24,908 nt of DNA from Lachnospiraceae bacterium (GCA_900765975.1 CAAFTS010000046.1:1-24908), one strand, 5' to 3'; shown: positions 1-7,316, counted from the first letter of the stretch. Notes: generated by a model from the sequence alone, not told the origin. Translations and numbers: made by a program.

Positions 1-1
1 G

Positions 2-883
2 ACTTTGAATGGTCAGGAAACATTGGTTAATAGAGGAGATGTATTAACATTTGATATTGATTCAGTTTTCCCAAGTTTTGCAGCAGAAACTCAAAATAGA
101 AGCGTGACTATTACAGATATGCCTACCGGACAATATGTAAAAGATGTAAAAGTATATGTAGGTGATATGAATACAGCGCTGACATTGGGAAAAGATTATA
201 CTCTTACATTTAATAGCAATTCTACTGAACTTCCGGCACAAGAGAACGAATCTGTAACTGTTGAGTTTACAGATGCTTTCATTGGAACAAACAATGATCA
301 TGCAGCACAGGCAATTAGAGTTGTTGTTACAACAGTTGTAACAGATGTTGCAAATATTAAAAACGAGGCGACAGGAAGTCATGATGATACACCGGCTACG
401 GTAGTTACAGAGACAGGTTCTATTACAATTAAAAAGGTAGATAAGGCAGAAAATTTGTTGACTGGTGCAAAGTTTAGCTTTACAAAAGATTCAGATAAAA
501 CTCCTTTAGAGTTTGTAAAGGTTGCTGATGGTGAATATAAACTGGCAACAGATGCTGATGTAGATGCAGAGAGATTTACAGAACTTGAAGTAGGAAAAGA
601 AGATACTGCTAAAGGTATCTTGATAGTACAGGGACTTGGAGAGGGTACATATCACATTGAAGAGGTTGAAGCTCCGGAAGGATATAGCGTTGTTGAGGTT
701 AATGACGTGGTTCTTGAGTTAGGTGATCATGCGAAGGAAGAGATAAAGGTAGTAAATACAAAACTTGCATCTTTGCCAGGAACCGGTGGTATCGGTACAA
801 CAATCTTCACAATCGGTGGTATTGTGATCATGGTTGCAGCAGCAGCGCTGTTCTTTGCAAATCGCAAAAAAAGTGATAAATAA
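2..883 (+). CDS. SpaA-type isopeptide-forming fimbrial protein, 3' part (LPGTG-anchored)
   Basis: This is the C-terminal part of a pilus shaft or major pilin-like protein. The reading frame is open at the window edge, so the true start lies upstream and the TTG at 5 is an internal Leu codon. The first ~120 codons resemble the beta-rich isopeptide D2-type fimbrial domain. A CnaB/SpaA-like domain follows, with a Lys-bearing strand (ITIKKVDK) and an E-box-like segment (YHIEEVEAPEGY) of the kind whose Glu catalyses Lys-Asn isopeptide bonds. The C-terminus is a textbook sorting signal: LPGTG at 773-787, a hydrophobic span, then NRKKSDK. Known biology: such proteins are polymerised by class C sortases, and two of these lie immediately downstream. 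Inference: this is the shaft or a major pilin of the locus. The pilin motif Lys, which would distinguish shaft from tip or base, is outside the window. Confidence 0.9.
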   Translation, partial: TLNGQETLVNRGDVLTFDIDSVFPSFAAETQNRSVTITDMPTGQYVKDVKVYVGDMNTALTLGKDYTLTFNSNSTELPAQENESVTVEFTDAFIGTNNDHAAQAIRVVVTTVVTDVANIKNEATGSHDDTPATVVTETGSITIKKVDKAENLLTGAKFSFTKDSDKTPLEFVKVADGEYKLATDADVDAERFTELEVGKEDTAKGILIVQGLGEGTYHIEEVEAPEGYSVVEVNDVVLELGDHAKEEIKVVNTKLASLPGTGGIGTTIFTIGGIVIMVAAAALFFANRKKSDK

Positions 884-923
884 TTTTAGACATAACAGAA
901 TTAGAAGACATTATTAGAGTGGA

Positions 924-955
924 AAATCCGGGGCAGGAGCTCCTGTCCCGGATTT
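924..955 (+). terminator. Near-perfect inverted repeat between pilin and sortase genes (attenuator or processing hairpin)
   Basis: A 16-bp stem (924-939 with 940-955) has one G-T pair and essentially no loop (centre GAGCTC). On the + strand it is followed by TTTAAAAAATA rather than a clean U run, so it is a weak intrinsic terminator at best. Its position, between an abundant structural pilin and the sortases, suggests partial termination or mRNA 3'-end stabilisation that lowers sortase expression. This is an inference. Confidence 0.6.
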
Positions 956-983
956 AAAAAATACAACAATAAGGAGAGTCCGG

Positions 984-1880
984 ATGAAGAAGAAAAGCAG
1001 TATGATCGTAATTAGTCTTATATTTTTAGCCGGGTTGTCCTTGCTGCTGTATCCGTTTGTTTCAAACGCATGGAACACATATCGACAGGAACAGCTGATC
1101 AAGGGTTACGAATCGGTTGTTGAAGAAAAGGAAAAAGACGGAGCGATTGATTATGATGAAGAGATGGAGCGGGCAACTGCTTACAATGAAGCTCTTGTTC
1201 CAAGCATTTTGCCTGATTCCTTTGCAATTGCGGCAGCGGCAGATGAGCCGGATGCAGAGTACATGGCAGCGCTGAATCTGTCGGGAGACGGAATTATGGG
1301 CGTTGTGGAATGTCCGAAGATTGATATTTCACTTCCGATTTATCATACCAGTTCCAAGGAAGTTCTTGAGAAGGCAGCAGGACATTTGGAAGGAAGTTCA
1401 CTTCCGGTTGGCGGGGAAAATACCCATGCCGTTATTACAGCACACAGAGGACTTCCGAGTGCAGCATTATTTACGGATCTGGATCGTATGAAAAAGGGAG
1501 ATCATTTCCTGATTCATGTATTGAATGAGACGCTCTGCTATGAGGTGGATCAGATTCTGGTCGTGGAACCGGATGAGACAGATGCGTTGGCAGTGGAAGA
1601 TGGAAAAGATCTGGTAACACTGCTTACCTGTACACCGTATGGAGTAAATACCCAGAGACTAATGGTTCGAGGACATCGTGTTCCGTATGTGGCAGAAGAG
1701 GTAGAGGAAGAAAAAGTACCGCTTAGCCAGTTTAGTCTCCACACAAGTTATTTCCTATGGGTTGTTGTGGGATTGTTCATTACGGGAGTATTTATTTTAA
1801 TATTATATTTACGAGATAGAAAACTTTCTAAGCGAGAGCGGAAACGGCGCTCGAAGAGAAAGAAGGAGCGGCGGTTATGA
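984..1880 (+). CDS. Class C (pilin-polymerising) sortase, copy 1
   Basis: This 298-residue membrane transpeptidase should cleave LPXTG-type signals and link pilin subunits. There is an N-terminal membrane segment at about residues 6-25 and a second near the C-terminus (about 256-276), followed by a very basic tail. This two-anchor layout is typical of class C sortases. Catalytic residues are visible: His154 in TAHRG, Cys216 in TLLTCTPYG, and Arg225 in NTQRL. The pre-catalytic region has LPDSF (Asp78-Phe80), where class C enzymes usually carry a DPF/DPW/DPY lid, so the lid is recognisable but lacks the usual Pro. AAGGAG at 971-976 supports the ATG. The stop overlaps the next sortase by ATGA, implying translational coupling. 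The substrate is probably the LPGTG pilin just upstream and/or another pilin of the locus. Confidence 0.93.
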   Translation: MKKKSSMIVISLIFLAGLSLLLYPFVSNAWNTYRQEQLIKGYESVVEEKEKDGAIDYDEEMERATAYNEALVPSILPDSFAIAAAADEPDAEYMAALNLSGDGIMGVVECPKIDISLPIYHTSSKEVLEKAAGHLEGSSLPVGGENTHAVITAHRGLPSAALFTDLDRMKKGDHFLIHVLNETLCYEVDQILVVEPDETDALAVEDGKDLVTLLTCTPYGVNTQRLMVRGHRVPYVAEEVEEEKVPLSQFSLHTSYFLWVVVGLFITGVFILILYLRDRKLSKRERKRRSKRKKERRL

Positions 1881-2740
1881 AAAGAAAGATAATGAATATT
1901 TTATTCGCCCTGCTGTTTCTCGTGGGATTTTTGATACTGGCATATCCGACCATTGCAAATCAATGGAATACATATCGGCAGGAACGGCTGATTAGTCATT
2001 ATGATACGGTGATGGAGAAGTTGGAGCCGGAAGACTTGACAGATGAATGGGCGCTCGCTCATAATTATAATGATTCATTTGCGGCGAATGATATTTACAG
2101 CGATGCCTTTGGAATCGAAGAGCAGGAGCTGGAAAATACGGAGTATTGGAAGGTGCTGAATATTGCCGGAGATGGAGTTATGGGGTATTTGTCAATCCCG
2201 AAGATCCATGTAAAACTTTCCATCTATCATGGAACTTCAGAGAAGGTTCTGGAGACAGGCGTAGGGCATTTGGGAGGAACAAAACTTCCGATCGGAGGCG
2301 AATCAACGCACAGTGTTTTGTCGGCACATCGGGGGCTGCCTAGTGCAAAGCTCTTTACAGATATTGATCAGTTGAAAGCAGGCGACCGTTTTTATATCCA
2401 TGTATTAGACGAGAATCTGGCATATGAAGTAGATCAGATTTTGCCGATGGTAGACAAAGATGACATGGAGACACTGAAACAGGTGCTGCAAGTCGAAGAA
2501 GGGCAGGATTATGTAACCTTATTTACCTGCACGCCATATGGTGTAAATACACATCGTCTGTTGGTCAGAGGCCATCGGGTTCCGTATGAAGGAGAACTGG
2601 AGGAGAAAGTGACACCGGTAGATACCATGGTAGAGTCTATACAGAATTATTATATGTTCTATCTGCTGTTGGGACTGGCGGTTACAATATTGGTAATATT
2701 AATCATAAGAAAGAAATACCATTCGCAAGGAGGGGAATAA
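1877..2740 (+). CDS. Class C (pilin-polymerising) sortase, copy 2
   Basis: This 287-residue paralogue of the preceding sortase shares blocks such as NTYRQE, GDGVMG, LPIGGE, HRGLPSA and FTCTPYGVNTHRL. Catalytic residues are His151, Cys218 and Arg227. N-terminal (about 6-25) and C-terminal (about 258-277) hydrophobic segments give the two-anchor class C topology. The lid position reads SDAF (Asp76-Phe78), again without Pro. The start ATG overlaps the previous stop codon (ATGA), so the pair is co-translated. Tandem class C sortases commonly divide work, one building the shaft and one adding an ancillary pilin. Which one does which cannot be read from sequence. An AAGGAGGGG at its 3' end serves the next gene. 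Confidence 0.93.
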   Translation: MKRKIMNILFALLFLVGFLILAYPTIANQWNTYRQERLISHYDTVMEKLEPEDLTDEWALAHNYNDSFAANDIYSDAFGIEEQELENTEYWKVLNIAGDGVMGYLSIPKIHVKLSIYHGTSEKVLETGVGHLGGTKLPIGGESTHSVLSAHRGLPSAKLFTDIDQLKAGDRFYIHVLDENLAYEVDQILPMVDKDDMETLKQVLQVEEGQDYVTLFTCTPYGVNTHRLLVRGHRVPYEGELEEKVTPVDTMVESIQNYYMFYLLLGLAVTILVILIIRKKYHSQGGE

Positions 2741-2741
2741 C

Positions 2742-3746
2742 TTGAGAAGAAAAGGAATTATGAAAAAAGGAGCAGCGTTGACGCTTGTATGTGCAGTTGC
2801 CTTTTCAGCATTTGCCTTGTCAAATTACAAATCTTATGCGGCGGATCCGATTGATGTTGAACGCAAATGTAGTTTGACGGTAAATCTGGAAGCGGTCAGT
2901 CAGGACTATCAAAATGATCTAAAAGAAATGAAGATTCCAATCAGTCTTTACAAAGTGGCAGATGTGGATGCCGGAGGAGATTTTACGGAAGTTGCAGGAT
3001 TTGAAGGACTTGGTCTGGATAAGGTCAATGATAAAACAACAGCGGATGAGTGGATGAAGATGGCTCAGACTGCAGAAGGAAAGTTAACAGATACAACGCC
3101 GGTAACGGATGCATTTGAGGTTTCGGATGGAACCGGTGCAATCGAGGGGCTGGCAACGGGGATGTATCTTGTAGCTCCGGCTGAGACATATAATAAGGAT
3201 TATTCTTACCTTTATAAATTTACTCCTTATCTGACCGCGCTGCCGGGAAACAATTATTATCAGAGTGGTAATGATGACTGGATCTATGATGCGCAGATCG
3301 GTCTGAAAGTGGAGCGGGAAATGCAGTACGGAGCTCTTACTATTTCAAAAGAACTTACCGGATACAGCCAGATTACACAGGAAGGGTATTTTGTATTTCA
3401 GATTGAAGGAGAAAAGGATGGTGTAAAATACAGCAATGTTGCATCGCTTTCCTTCAATAGTGATGGAGTTCAGACTACAGTGGTTGAACATATTCCGGCA
3501 GGTATGGATGTAACTGTGACAGAAGTTTACAGTGGTGGAAGCTATCAGCCGGAAGGAGAAACCTCCGTAACGGTTAAGATTCAGTCTGACAAGGCTGTAC
3601 AGGCAGGCACAGCCGGAGCGCTTGTGAAATTTGTAAATACCTATGATGGAAAATTGATTCCGGGAACAGGGGTGCTGAACCAGTTTACAGCGCCGGAAGG
3701 TGATGGAGATTGGACCTGGAGTAATTCCACAATGGAACAAGAGTAA
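2742..3746 (+). CDS. Pilin-like protein with D1 and CnaB-type domains, IPGTG motif but no membrane anchor
   Basis: This secreted 334-residue protein has a TTG start at 2742, chosen because AAGGAGGGG (2727-2735) sits at proper spacing from it and too far from the in-frame ATG at 2760. A Sec signal peptide ends near SYA-AD (residue 33/34). Residues about 42-165 resemble a Gram-positive pilin D1 domain (IPISLYKVADVD, GTGAIEGLATGMYLVAPAET). Residues about 196-302 form a CnaB-like domain with Lys203 (LTISKEL), Glu261 (VTVTEVY) and Asn299 (KFVNTY) positioned for an isopeptide bond. IPGTG occurs at 306-310, but the remaining 24 residues are polar and end in MEQE, with neither a hydrophobic span nor a basic tail. 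Its place behind two class C sortases suggests an ancillary pilin. The missing anchor is odd: either it is released or docked non-covalently, or the sorting signal was lost. Confidence 0.85.
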   Translation: MRRKGIMKKGAALTLVCAVAFSAFALSNYKSYAADPIDVERKCSLTVNLEAVSQDYQNDLKEMKIPISLYKVADVDAGGDFTEVAGFEGLGLDKVNDKTTADEWMKMAQTAEGKLTDTTPVTDAFEVSDGTGAIEGLATGMYLVAPAETYNKDYSYLYKFTPYLTALPGNNYYQSGNDDWIYDAQIGLKVEREMQYGALTISKELTGYSQITQEGYFVFQIEGEKDGVKYSNVASLSFNSDGVQTTVVEHIPAGMDVTVTEVYSGGSYQPEGETSVTVKIQSDKAVQAGTAGALVKFVNTYDGKLIPGTGVLNQFTAPEGDGDWTWSNSTMEQE

Positions 3747-3761
3747 AGGAGGCCAGAAGGA

Positions 3762-4253
3762 ATGAAGAAATTTCGAGAAATGAAGAAAGTCTGGCTGACA
3801 GCCGCGGCGATTGCTTTGGCAGGCGGGATTAGTTTGAATGGAGCGATTGCATATTTTACGACTTCTGTATCTGCTGATGGAGGCCATGTATTGGAACTTG
3901 GAAATACAACAGAGATAGAAGAAGGATTCGAAAACTGGACAAAGGATATTAAGATTACAAATACCGGAGATGTGGAATGTTTTGTTCGTGTGAAGGTATT
4001 GGCTGGAAGTCAGTTTGCTCTTCAGATCAGCGGAGAAGGCTGGGAAGACAGAGGAGACGGATATTGGTATTATAAAGCTCCGGTTGAAGCCGGACAGCAG
4101 ACGGGATCTTTATTTGCAAAGATTCAGATTCCGGAAGAATTTGCAGAAGATTTTAATGTGGCAGTCGTACAGGAAAGTACACCGGCTCTGTACAATGAAA
4201 ATGGCGAGGCGTATGCTGACTGGGAACTTGCTGTGAATGAAGGAGGAATGTAA
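3762..4253 (+). CDS. TasA/camelysin-like protein with SipW-type signal peptide (1)
   Basis: This exported 163-residue protein follows a GGAGG ribosome site by about ten bases. The N-terminus is basic, then hydrophobic (about residues 9-29), and ends in GAIAYFTTSVSA, matching the SipW-dependent signal type in which a short A-Y/F-F-T/S-D-like segment follows the core. The mature part carries DIKITNTGDVECFVRVKV, the beta-strand pattern common to TasA/CalY-like proteins. Known biology: in Bacillus, SipW removes the signal from TasA and TapA, which then form extracellular fibres. A SipW-like peptidase is encoded about 2.5 kb downstream at 6753, so processing by it is a reasonable inference. Whether this one forms fibres or is a pilus accessory cannot be told from sequence. 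Confidence 0.78.
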   Translation: MKKFREMKKVWLTAAAIALAGGISLNGAIAYFTTSVSADGGHVLELGNTTEIEEGFENWTKDIKITNTGDVECFVRVKVLAGSQFALQISGEGWEDRGDGYWYYKAPVEAGQQTGSLFAKIQIPEEFAEDFNVAVVQESTPALYNENGEAYADWELAVNEGGM

Positions 4254-4255
4254 GA

Positions 4256-4981
4256 ATGAGAAAGAGAAGAAAAAACTCTCGTCTTCATAAGTCTACAATT
4301 GCAATTTTTGCAGTTGCAGGAGTTCTTCTGGCAGGAAGTGCGATAGGAAGTACAAGAGCAGCGCTTACATATTACAGTGACCATTATTCTGCACAATTAC
4401 GTACGCAGGAGATTGGAACAGCGTTAATGGAAAATGGGGAGGATGTGACTTCGAAAGAGGGAAGCGCATTACTTGGACATTTGCAGGAACAAGAAATTAA
4501 ATTGGGAAAAGCGTATCAGGAAGAGCTGTCAGTGACAAATACCGGTGATATTGATCAGTATGTGCGCGTCCGGATTTATAAGAGTTGGACAGATGAGGAA
4601 GGAAGTAAAGATCCAACACTTTCTCCTTCATATATTGATTTGAATCTGAATCCGGAAGGCGGATGGATTGAAGATGAAGGCGCCGCTACGGCAGAACGTT
4701 CTGTGTGGTATTATACAGAGCCGCTGGCTCCGGAAGCAGTGACAACGCTTTTGACAGATACCATCCGAATTGATCAGCAGGTGGCTTCTAAAGTGAAGAC
4801 GGAAACAAAGGTTGTAGATGGAAGCCAGGTTACAACAACGGTATATGCTTATGATGGATATACGTTCCATGTGAAAGCGGAAGTAGATGCAGTTCAGAAT
4901 CACAATGCGGCAGATGCAATGAAGAGTGCATGGGGTGTCGATGTGACGATGGATGGAAATAAAATTACGGCAGTAGAGTAG
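4256..4981 (+). CDS. TasA/camelysin-like protein with SipW-type signal peptide (2)
   Basis: This 241-residue exported protein begins 2 nt after the preceding stop, with AGGAGG inside the end of the previous gene. The N-terminus has a twin-basic stretch (MRKRRKNSR), a hydrophobic core at about 14-30, then STRAALTYYSDHYSAQL, the SipW-type A-x-x-Y-Y-S-D pattern. The LSVTNTGDIDQYVRVRIYKSW block parallels the NTGDVECFVRVKV block of the upstream neighbour, so the two are distant paralogues. The rest is beta-rich with a Gly/Pro-rich insert near residues 130-150. There is no C-terminal membrane segment, so the product is predicted to be secreted. Likely partners are the other TasA-like protein and the SipW peptidase at 6753. 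The function as a fibre subunit is inferred from family and context. Confidence 0.78.
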   Translation: MRKRRKNSRLHKSTIAIFAVAGVLLAGSAIGSTRAALTYYSDHYSAQLRTQEIGTALMENGEDVTSKEGSALLGHLQEQEIKLGKAYQEELSVTNTGDIDQYVRVRIYKSWTDEEGSKDPTLSPSYIDLNLNPEGGWIEDEGAATAERSVWYYTEPLAPEAVTTLLTDTIRIDQQVASKVKTETKVVDGSQVTTTVYAYDGYTFHVKAEVDAVQNHNAADAMKSAWGVDVTMDGNKITAVE

Positions 4982-4994
4982 GGAGGAGATAGTC

Positions 4995-5753
4995 ATGAAA
5001 AAAAGTGTATTGAGTTTTATTCTGACCGTTGCTCTTGTGGCTGCCGTCCCTATGGGCGCTTCGGCAGAGACAATTTCCGGAAGCGAAAACTGGGAGGTAT
5101 CTTTTAACGGCAAGGGCATGGAGAGTAATTTTGATAATACAGATTTGGACGATGTAATCTATGAAATGCAGCCGGGAGATACTGCAGAAATGCAGATTCA
5201 TCTAACAAATAAACATAAAAAGGAATCCGATTGGTATATGTCTAATGAAATTGTACAGAGTATGGAAGATAGTACTGCTGCATCAGGCGGTGCATATGCA
5301 TACTTGTTGACATATACAGGGGGAGATGGTAAAGAGACTGTGATCTTTGACAGTGATTCTGTTGGTGGCGATGATGTGAAAGAAGGCGAAGGGCTTCATA
5401 AGGTAAGCGAGTCACTGGGAGAGACCTTTTATCTGGGACGACTTACGAGCGGGGCATCCGGTGTAGTTGGATTAAAAGTGACTCTGGATGGTGAAACGTT
5501 TGGAAATGAGTATCAGACACAGCTTGCAAAAATGGATATGCAGTTTGCGGCTGAGGAGGCGCCGGAAGATCAGATTGTGACAACGGAAGTTACAAAGCAG
5601 CCGGGGAACGGAGCGGTCATTATTAAAACCGGAGATGATTCGAATGTTATGCTATATGTTTCACTTGCAGCACTTGCAGTTGCATTGATTTTAATTGTTC
5701 TGGCAGTTAAGAAGAAACAGAAGGAGGACCGGAAAAATGAAAATAAGAAATAA
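4995..5753 (+). CDS. Surface protein with Sec signal and KTGDD plus membrane-span C-terminus
   Basis: This 252-residue protein has an ordinary Sec signal peptide (cleavage near ASA-ET, residues 24/25), unlike the two SipW-type neighbours. The mature part, about 26-185, is predicted beta-rich and contains MQPGDTAEMQIHLTNKHKKESDWYMSNE, a pattern seen in TasA-like ectodomains of pilus loci. A linker (ITTEV..KQPG) leads to VIIKTGDDSN (about 208-217), a hydrophobic span (218-238) and a long Lys/Glu/Asn tail. KTGDD sits where LPXTG would be, so this is either a non-canonical sorting signal or simply a membrane-anchored protein. GGAGG lies about ten bases before the ATG. Its 3' end overlaps the next gene by 17 nt. 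Function is not recognised; a pilus-associated or basal anchoring role is an inference from context. Confidence 0.72.
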   Translation: MKKSVLSFILTVALVAAVPMGASAETISGSENWEVSFNGKGMESNFDNTDLDDVIYEMQPGDTAEMQIHLTNKHKKESDWYMSNEIVQSMEDSTAASGGAYAYLLTYTGGDGKETVIFDSDSVGGDDVKEGEGLHKVSESLGETFYLGRLTSGASGVVGLKVTLDGETFGNEYQTQLAKMDMQFAAEEAPEDQIVTTEVTKQPGNGAVIIKTGDDSNVMLYVSLAALAVALILIVLAVKKKQKEDRKNENKK

Positions 5754-6657
5754 AGTGATAAAGGGACTCTTATCTGTACTGGTGTTGACCGGAGTTTTGG
5801 CTCAGGGTGTTTTGGCGGCAGAACCGGAAGAACCGTCTGAGGAACATCCTTATACATATTCTGTTACGCTTTCAGCCGGAAAGCAGGGAACATTTGCGGA
5901 TGGAGATAGCATTGTTCGGGAAGAACTGAAATATGGGGATTATGTCAATTTCGACTGGAGAGATCAACTGACACTAAAGGATGATAAATATTATGCAAAA
6001 GGAATCCGCAGAAGTGGTGAAGATAATAGCAATTCCTTTATCACAGACCAGGTGCAGGTGACCGGAGATGAAGATTATGTCGTTGCATATGGTGTGCTGG
6101 GAGATATGGTTGCATATACGGTGCAGTATTTGGATGAAAATGGAAATGAGCTTGCACCAAGTAAAACATATTATGGGTCTGTAGGAGATCGTCCGGTGGT
6201 TGCGTTTCAGTACATTGAAGGATATTTGCCTCAGGCATATAATCTGACAAAGACGTTGAGTGAGAATGAAGCGGACAATGTTTTCCCATTCGAGTATGCA
6301 CCGGCTTCGGAGATTCGAAATGTGACGGTGACTGTAGATGGAGGGACTACTGTTGTTACAACTCCGGCAGCAGGAACCGATACGGCGCAGCAGGGAGCAG
6401 CAGGTGCAGCGAATGAAGGAGCTGCTGACGCCGGTGAGGCGACCGGAGATGATACGGTAGAAGTTGAGGATGAAGATGTCCCAAGAGATCTGGTAGATTT
6501 GGACGAGGAAGAGGTTCCGTTAGCAAAGGGAGAGCTGGAGAAGGATACGATTCGTGAAACCAGCATGGTGCCGATTGTTGCCGGTTCATTGATTGCACTT
6601 CTTGCAGTTGCGGGAATTGTTGGTATTGTGATATATTATAAAAAGAAAAAGAACTAA
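5737..6657 (+). CDS. Membrane-anchored surface protein with MucBP-like repeat
   Basis: The ATG at 5737 is chosen over an upstream in-frame ATG at 5695 because AAGGAGG (5721-5727) is nine bases ahead and a proper signal peptide then begins (MKIRNKVIKG, cleavage near VLA-AE, residue 27/28). It encodes 306 residues. Residues about 126-190 (YTVQYLDENGNELAPSKTYYG onward) resemble a MucBP/mucin-binding-like domain, a common adhesin module. An Ala/Gly-rich then acidic linker follows (about 205-265), ending in DLDEEEVPLA, then a hydrophobic span (278-300) and YKKKKN. There is no LPXTG, so it should remain in the membrane or use an unusual anchoring route. The 17-nt overlap with the preceding gene and the terminator just downstream mark it as the last gene of the pilus transcript. 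A mucin-related role is an inference from the domain. Confidence 0.72.
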   Translation: MKIRNKVIKGLLSVLVLTGVLAQGVLAAEPEEPSEEHPYTYSVTLSAGKQGTFADGDSIVREELKYGDYVNFDWRDQLTLKDDKYYAKGIRRSGEDNSNSFITDQVQVTGDEDYVVAYGVLGDMVAYTVQYLDENGNELAPSKTYYGSVGDRPVVAFQYIEGYLPQAYNLTKTLSENEADNVFPFEYAPASEIRNVTVTVDGGTTVVTTPAAGTDTAQQGAAGAANEGAADAGEATGDDTVEVEDEDVPRDLVDLDEEEVPLAKGELEKDTIRETSMVPIVAGSLIALLAVAGIVGIVIYYKKKKN

Positions 6658-6669
6658 ACGAAGAGGAAG

Positions 6670-6694
6670 CCTGTCGCAACAGCGGCAGGTTTTT
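6670..6694 (+). terminator. Intrinsic terminator closing the pilus gene cluster
   Basis: An 8-bp stem (CCTGTCGC / GCGGCAGG, one G-T pair) with an AACA loop is followed directly by TTTTT. It sits 12 nt after the stop of the MucBP-like gene and before the SipW peptidase gene, so sipW expression would come from readthrough or its own promoter. A TATAAAAT stretch at 6721-6728 is a possible -10, but I see no convincing -35. Confidence 0.85.
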
Positions 6695-6752
6695 GCTGAT
6701 TTAGTCTTTCTTCTGCGGAATATAAAATAAGAGAGATGGCAGGAAACGATAT

Positions 6753-7271
6753 ATGGCGAAAAAAAAGAAAAATAAGAGACAGAAAAAGACAGGAAGATGG
6801 TTAAATGGGATTGGACTCGTATTGTTATTGCTTGTGATTGCGGTCTGTGTGCCACTTACTGTTCCGAGAATTTTGGGATATCAGGTGTATCATGTGATCA
6901 GTGGAAGTATGGCGCCTGCGATTCCGACAGGAAGTCTGGTGTATGTAAAAAGTACACCGGCTGCGGAGATTCAGAAGGAAGATGTGATCGCGTTTTACAG
7001 TGCGGCTGATACCGGAGCGATTATTACGCATCGAGTGGTGGAAAATCATACGGTGTCCGGGGAGTTCATTACAAAAGGGGATGCCAATAAACAGAATGAT
7101 CCTATGCCGGTGGAATATGAATATCTACTGGGGAAAGTTGTGTTAAGTATTCCGGTTTTGGGAGAACTCTTGGCGATGGCAGCTTCCATGCAAGGAAAGA
7201 TAGCGGTGGCTTGTATGATTGGGGTTTCTATTGTGTTTTTCTTGTTGGGCAGCAAGTTTAGTGAAACGTGA
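6753..7271 (+). CDS. sipW: SipW-type (ER-type) signal peptidase I
   Basis: This 172-residue membrane serine protease belongs to the signal peptidase I family, ER/archaeal branch. A highly basic N-terminus precedes a hydrophobic span (about 18-38). VISGSMAPAIPTG (48-60) contains the nucleophile Ser52, and THRVV places His93 where ER-type enzymes use His in place of the bacterial Lys base. The conserved TKGDANKQNDPMPV block (107-120) is the usual third box, and a C-terminal span (about 149-167) completes the topology. Known biology: SipW cleaves TasA/TapA-type signal peptides. The two SipW-type signals at 3762 and 4256 are the obvious substrates. The start ATG at 6753 follows AGGAAA. It could instead serve a more general secretion role, but the local pairing of enzyme and substrates is strong. 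Confidence 0.93.
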   Translation: MAKKKKNKRQKKTGRWLNGIGLVLLLLVIAVCVPLTVPRILGYQVYHVISGSMAPAIPTGSLVYVKSTPAAEIQKEDVIAFYSAADTGAIITHRVVENHTVSGEFITKGDANKQNDPMPVEYEYLLGKVVLSIPVLGELLAMAASMQGKIAVACMIGVSIVFFLLGSKFSET

Positions 7272-7287
7272 TTTTTTTGTTTTTCCC

Positions 7288-7316
7288 TTTTATTTTTTAT
7301 CTAGTTAAAGTATAAT
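7288..7316 (+). promoter_or_regulatory. Putative sigma-A promoter of glgB
   Basis: A perfect TATAAT at 7311-7316 lies 36 nt before the glgB start. At 17-bp spacing upstream the hexamer is TTTTAT (7288-7293), a poor -35, so the assignment rests on the -10, the AT-rich context and the absence of an upstream partner gene. Confidence 0.5.

Noticed and set aside
5..10. TTG at position 5 as the start of the first pilin gene
   Set aside because: The frame is open to the window edge, there is no ribosome site or signal peptide, and the sequence begins inside a structural domain.
3345..3887. Minus-strand 180-codon frame opposite the CnaB pilin
   Set aside because: It is antisense to two supported genes, with Cys/Arg/Ser-rich nonsense composition.
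7241..7285. Possible terminator at the end of sipW (CTTGTT..AGCAAG then T-rich sequence)
   Set aside because: The 6-bp stem is inside the coding region and the T run starts over 10 bases later, so geometry is poor.
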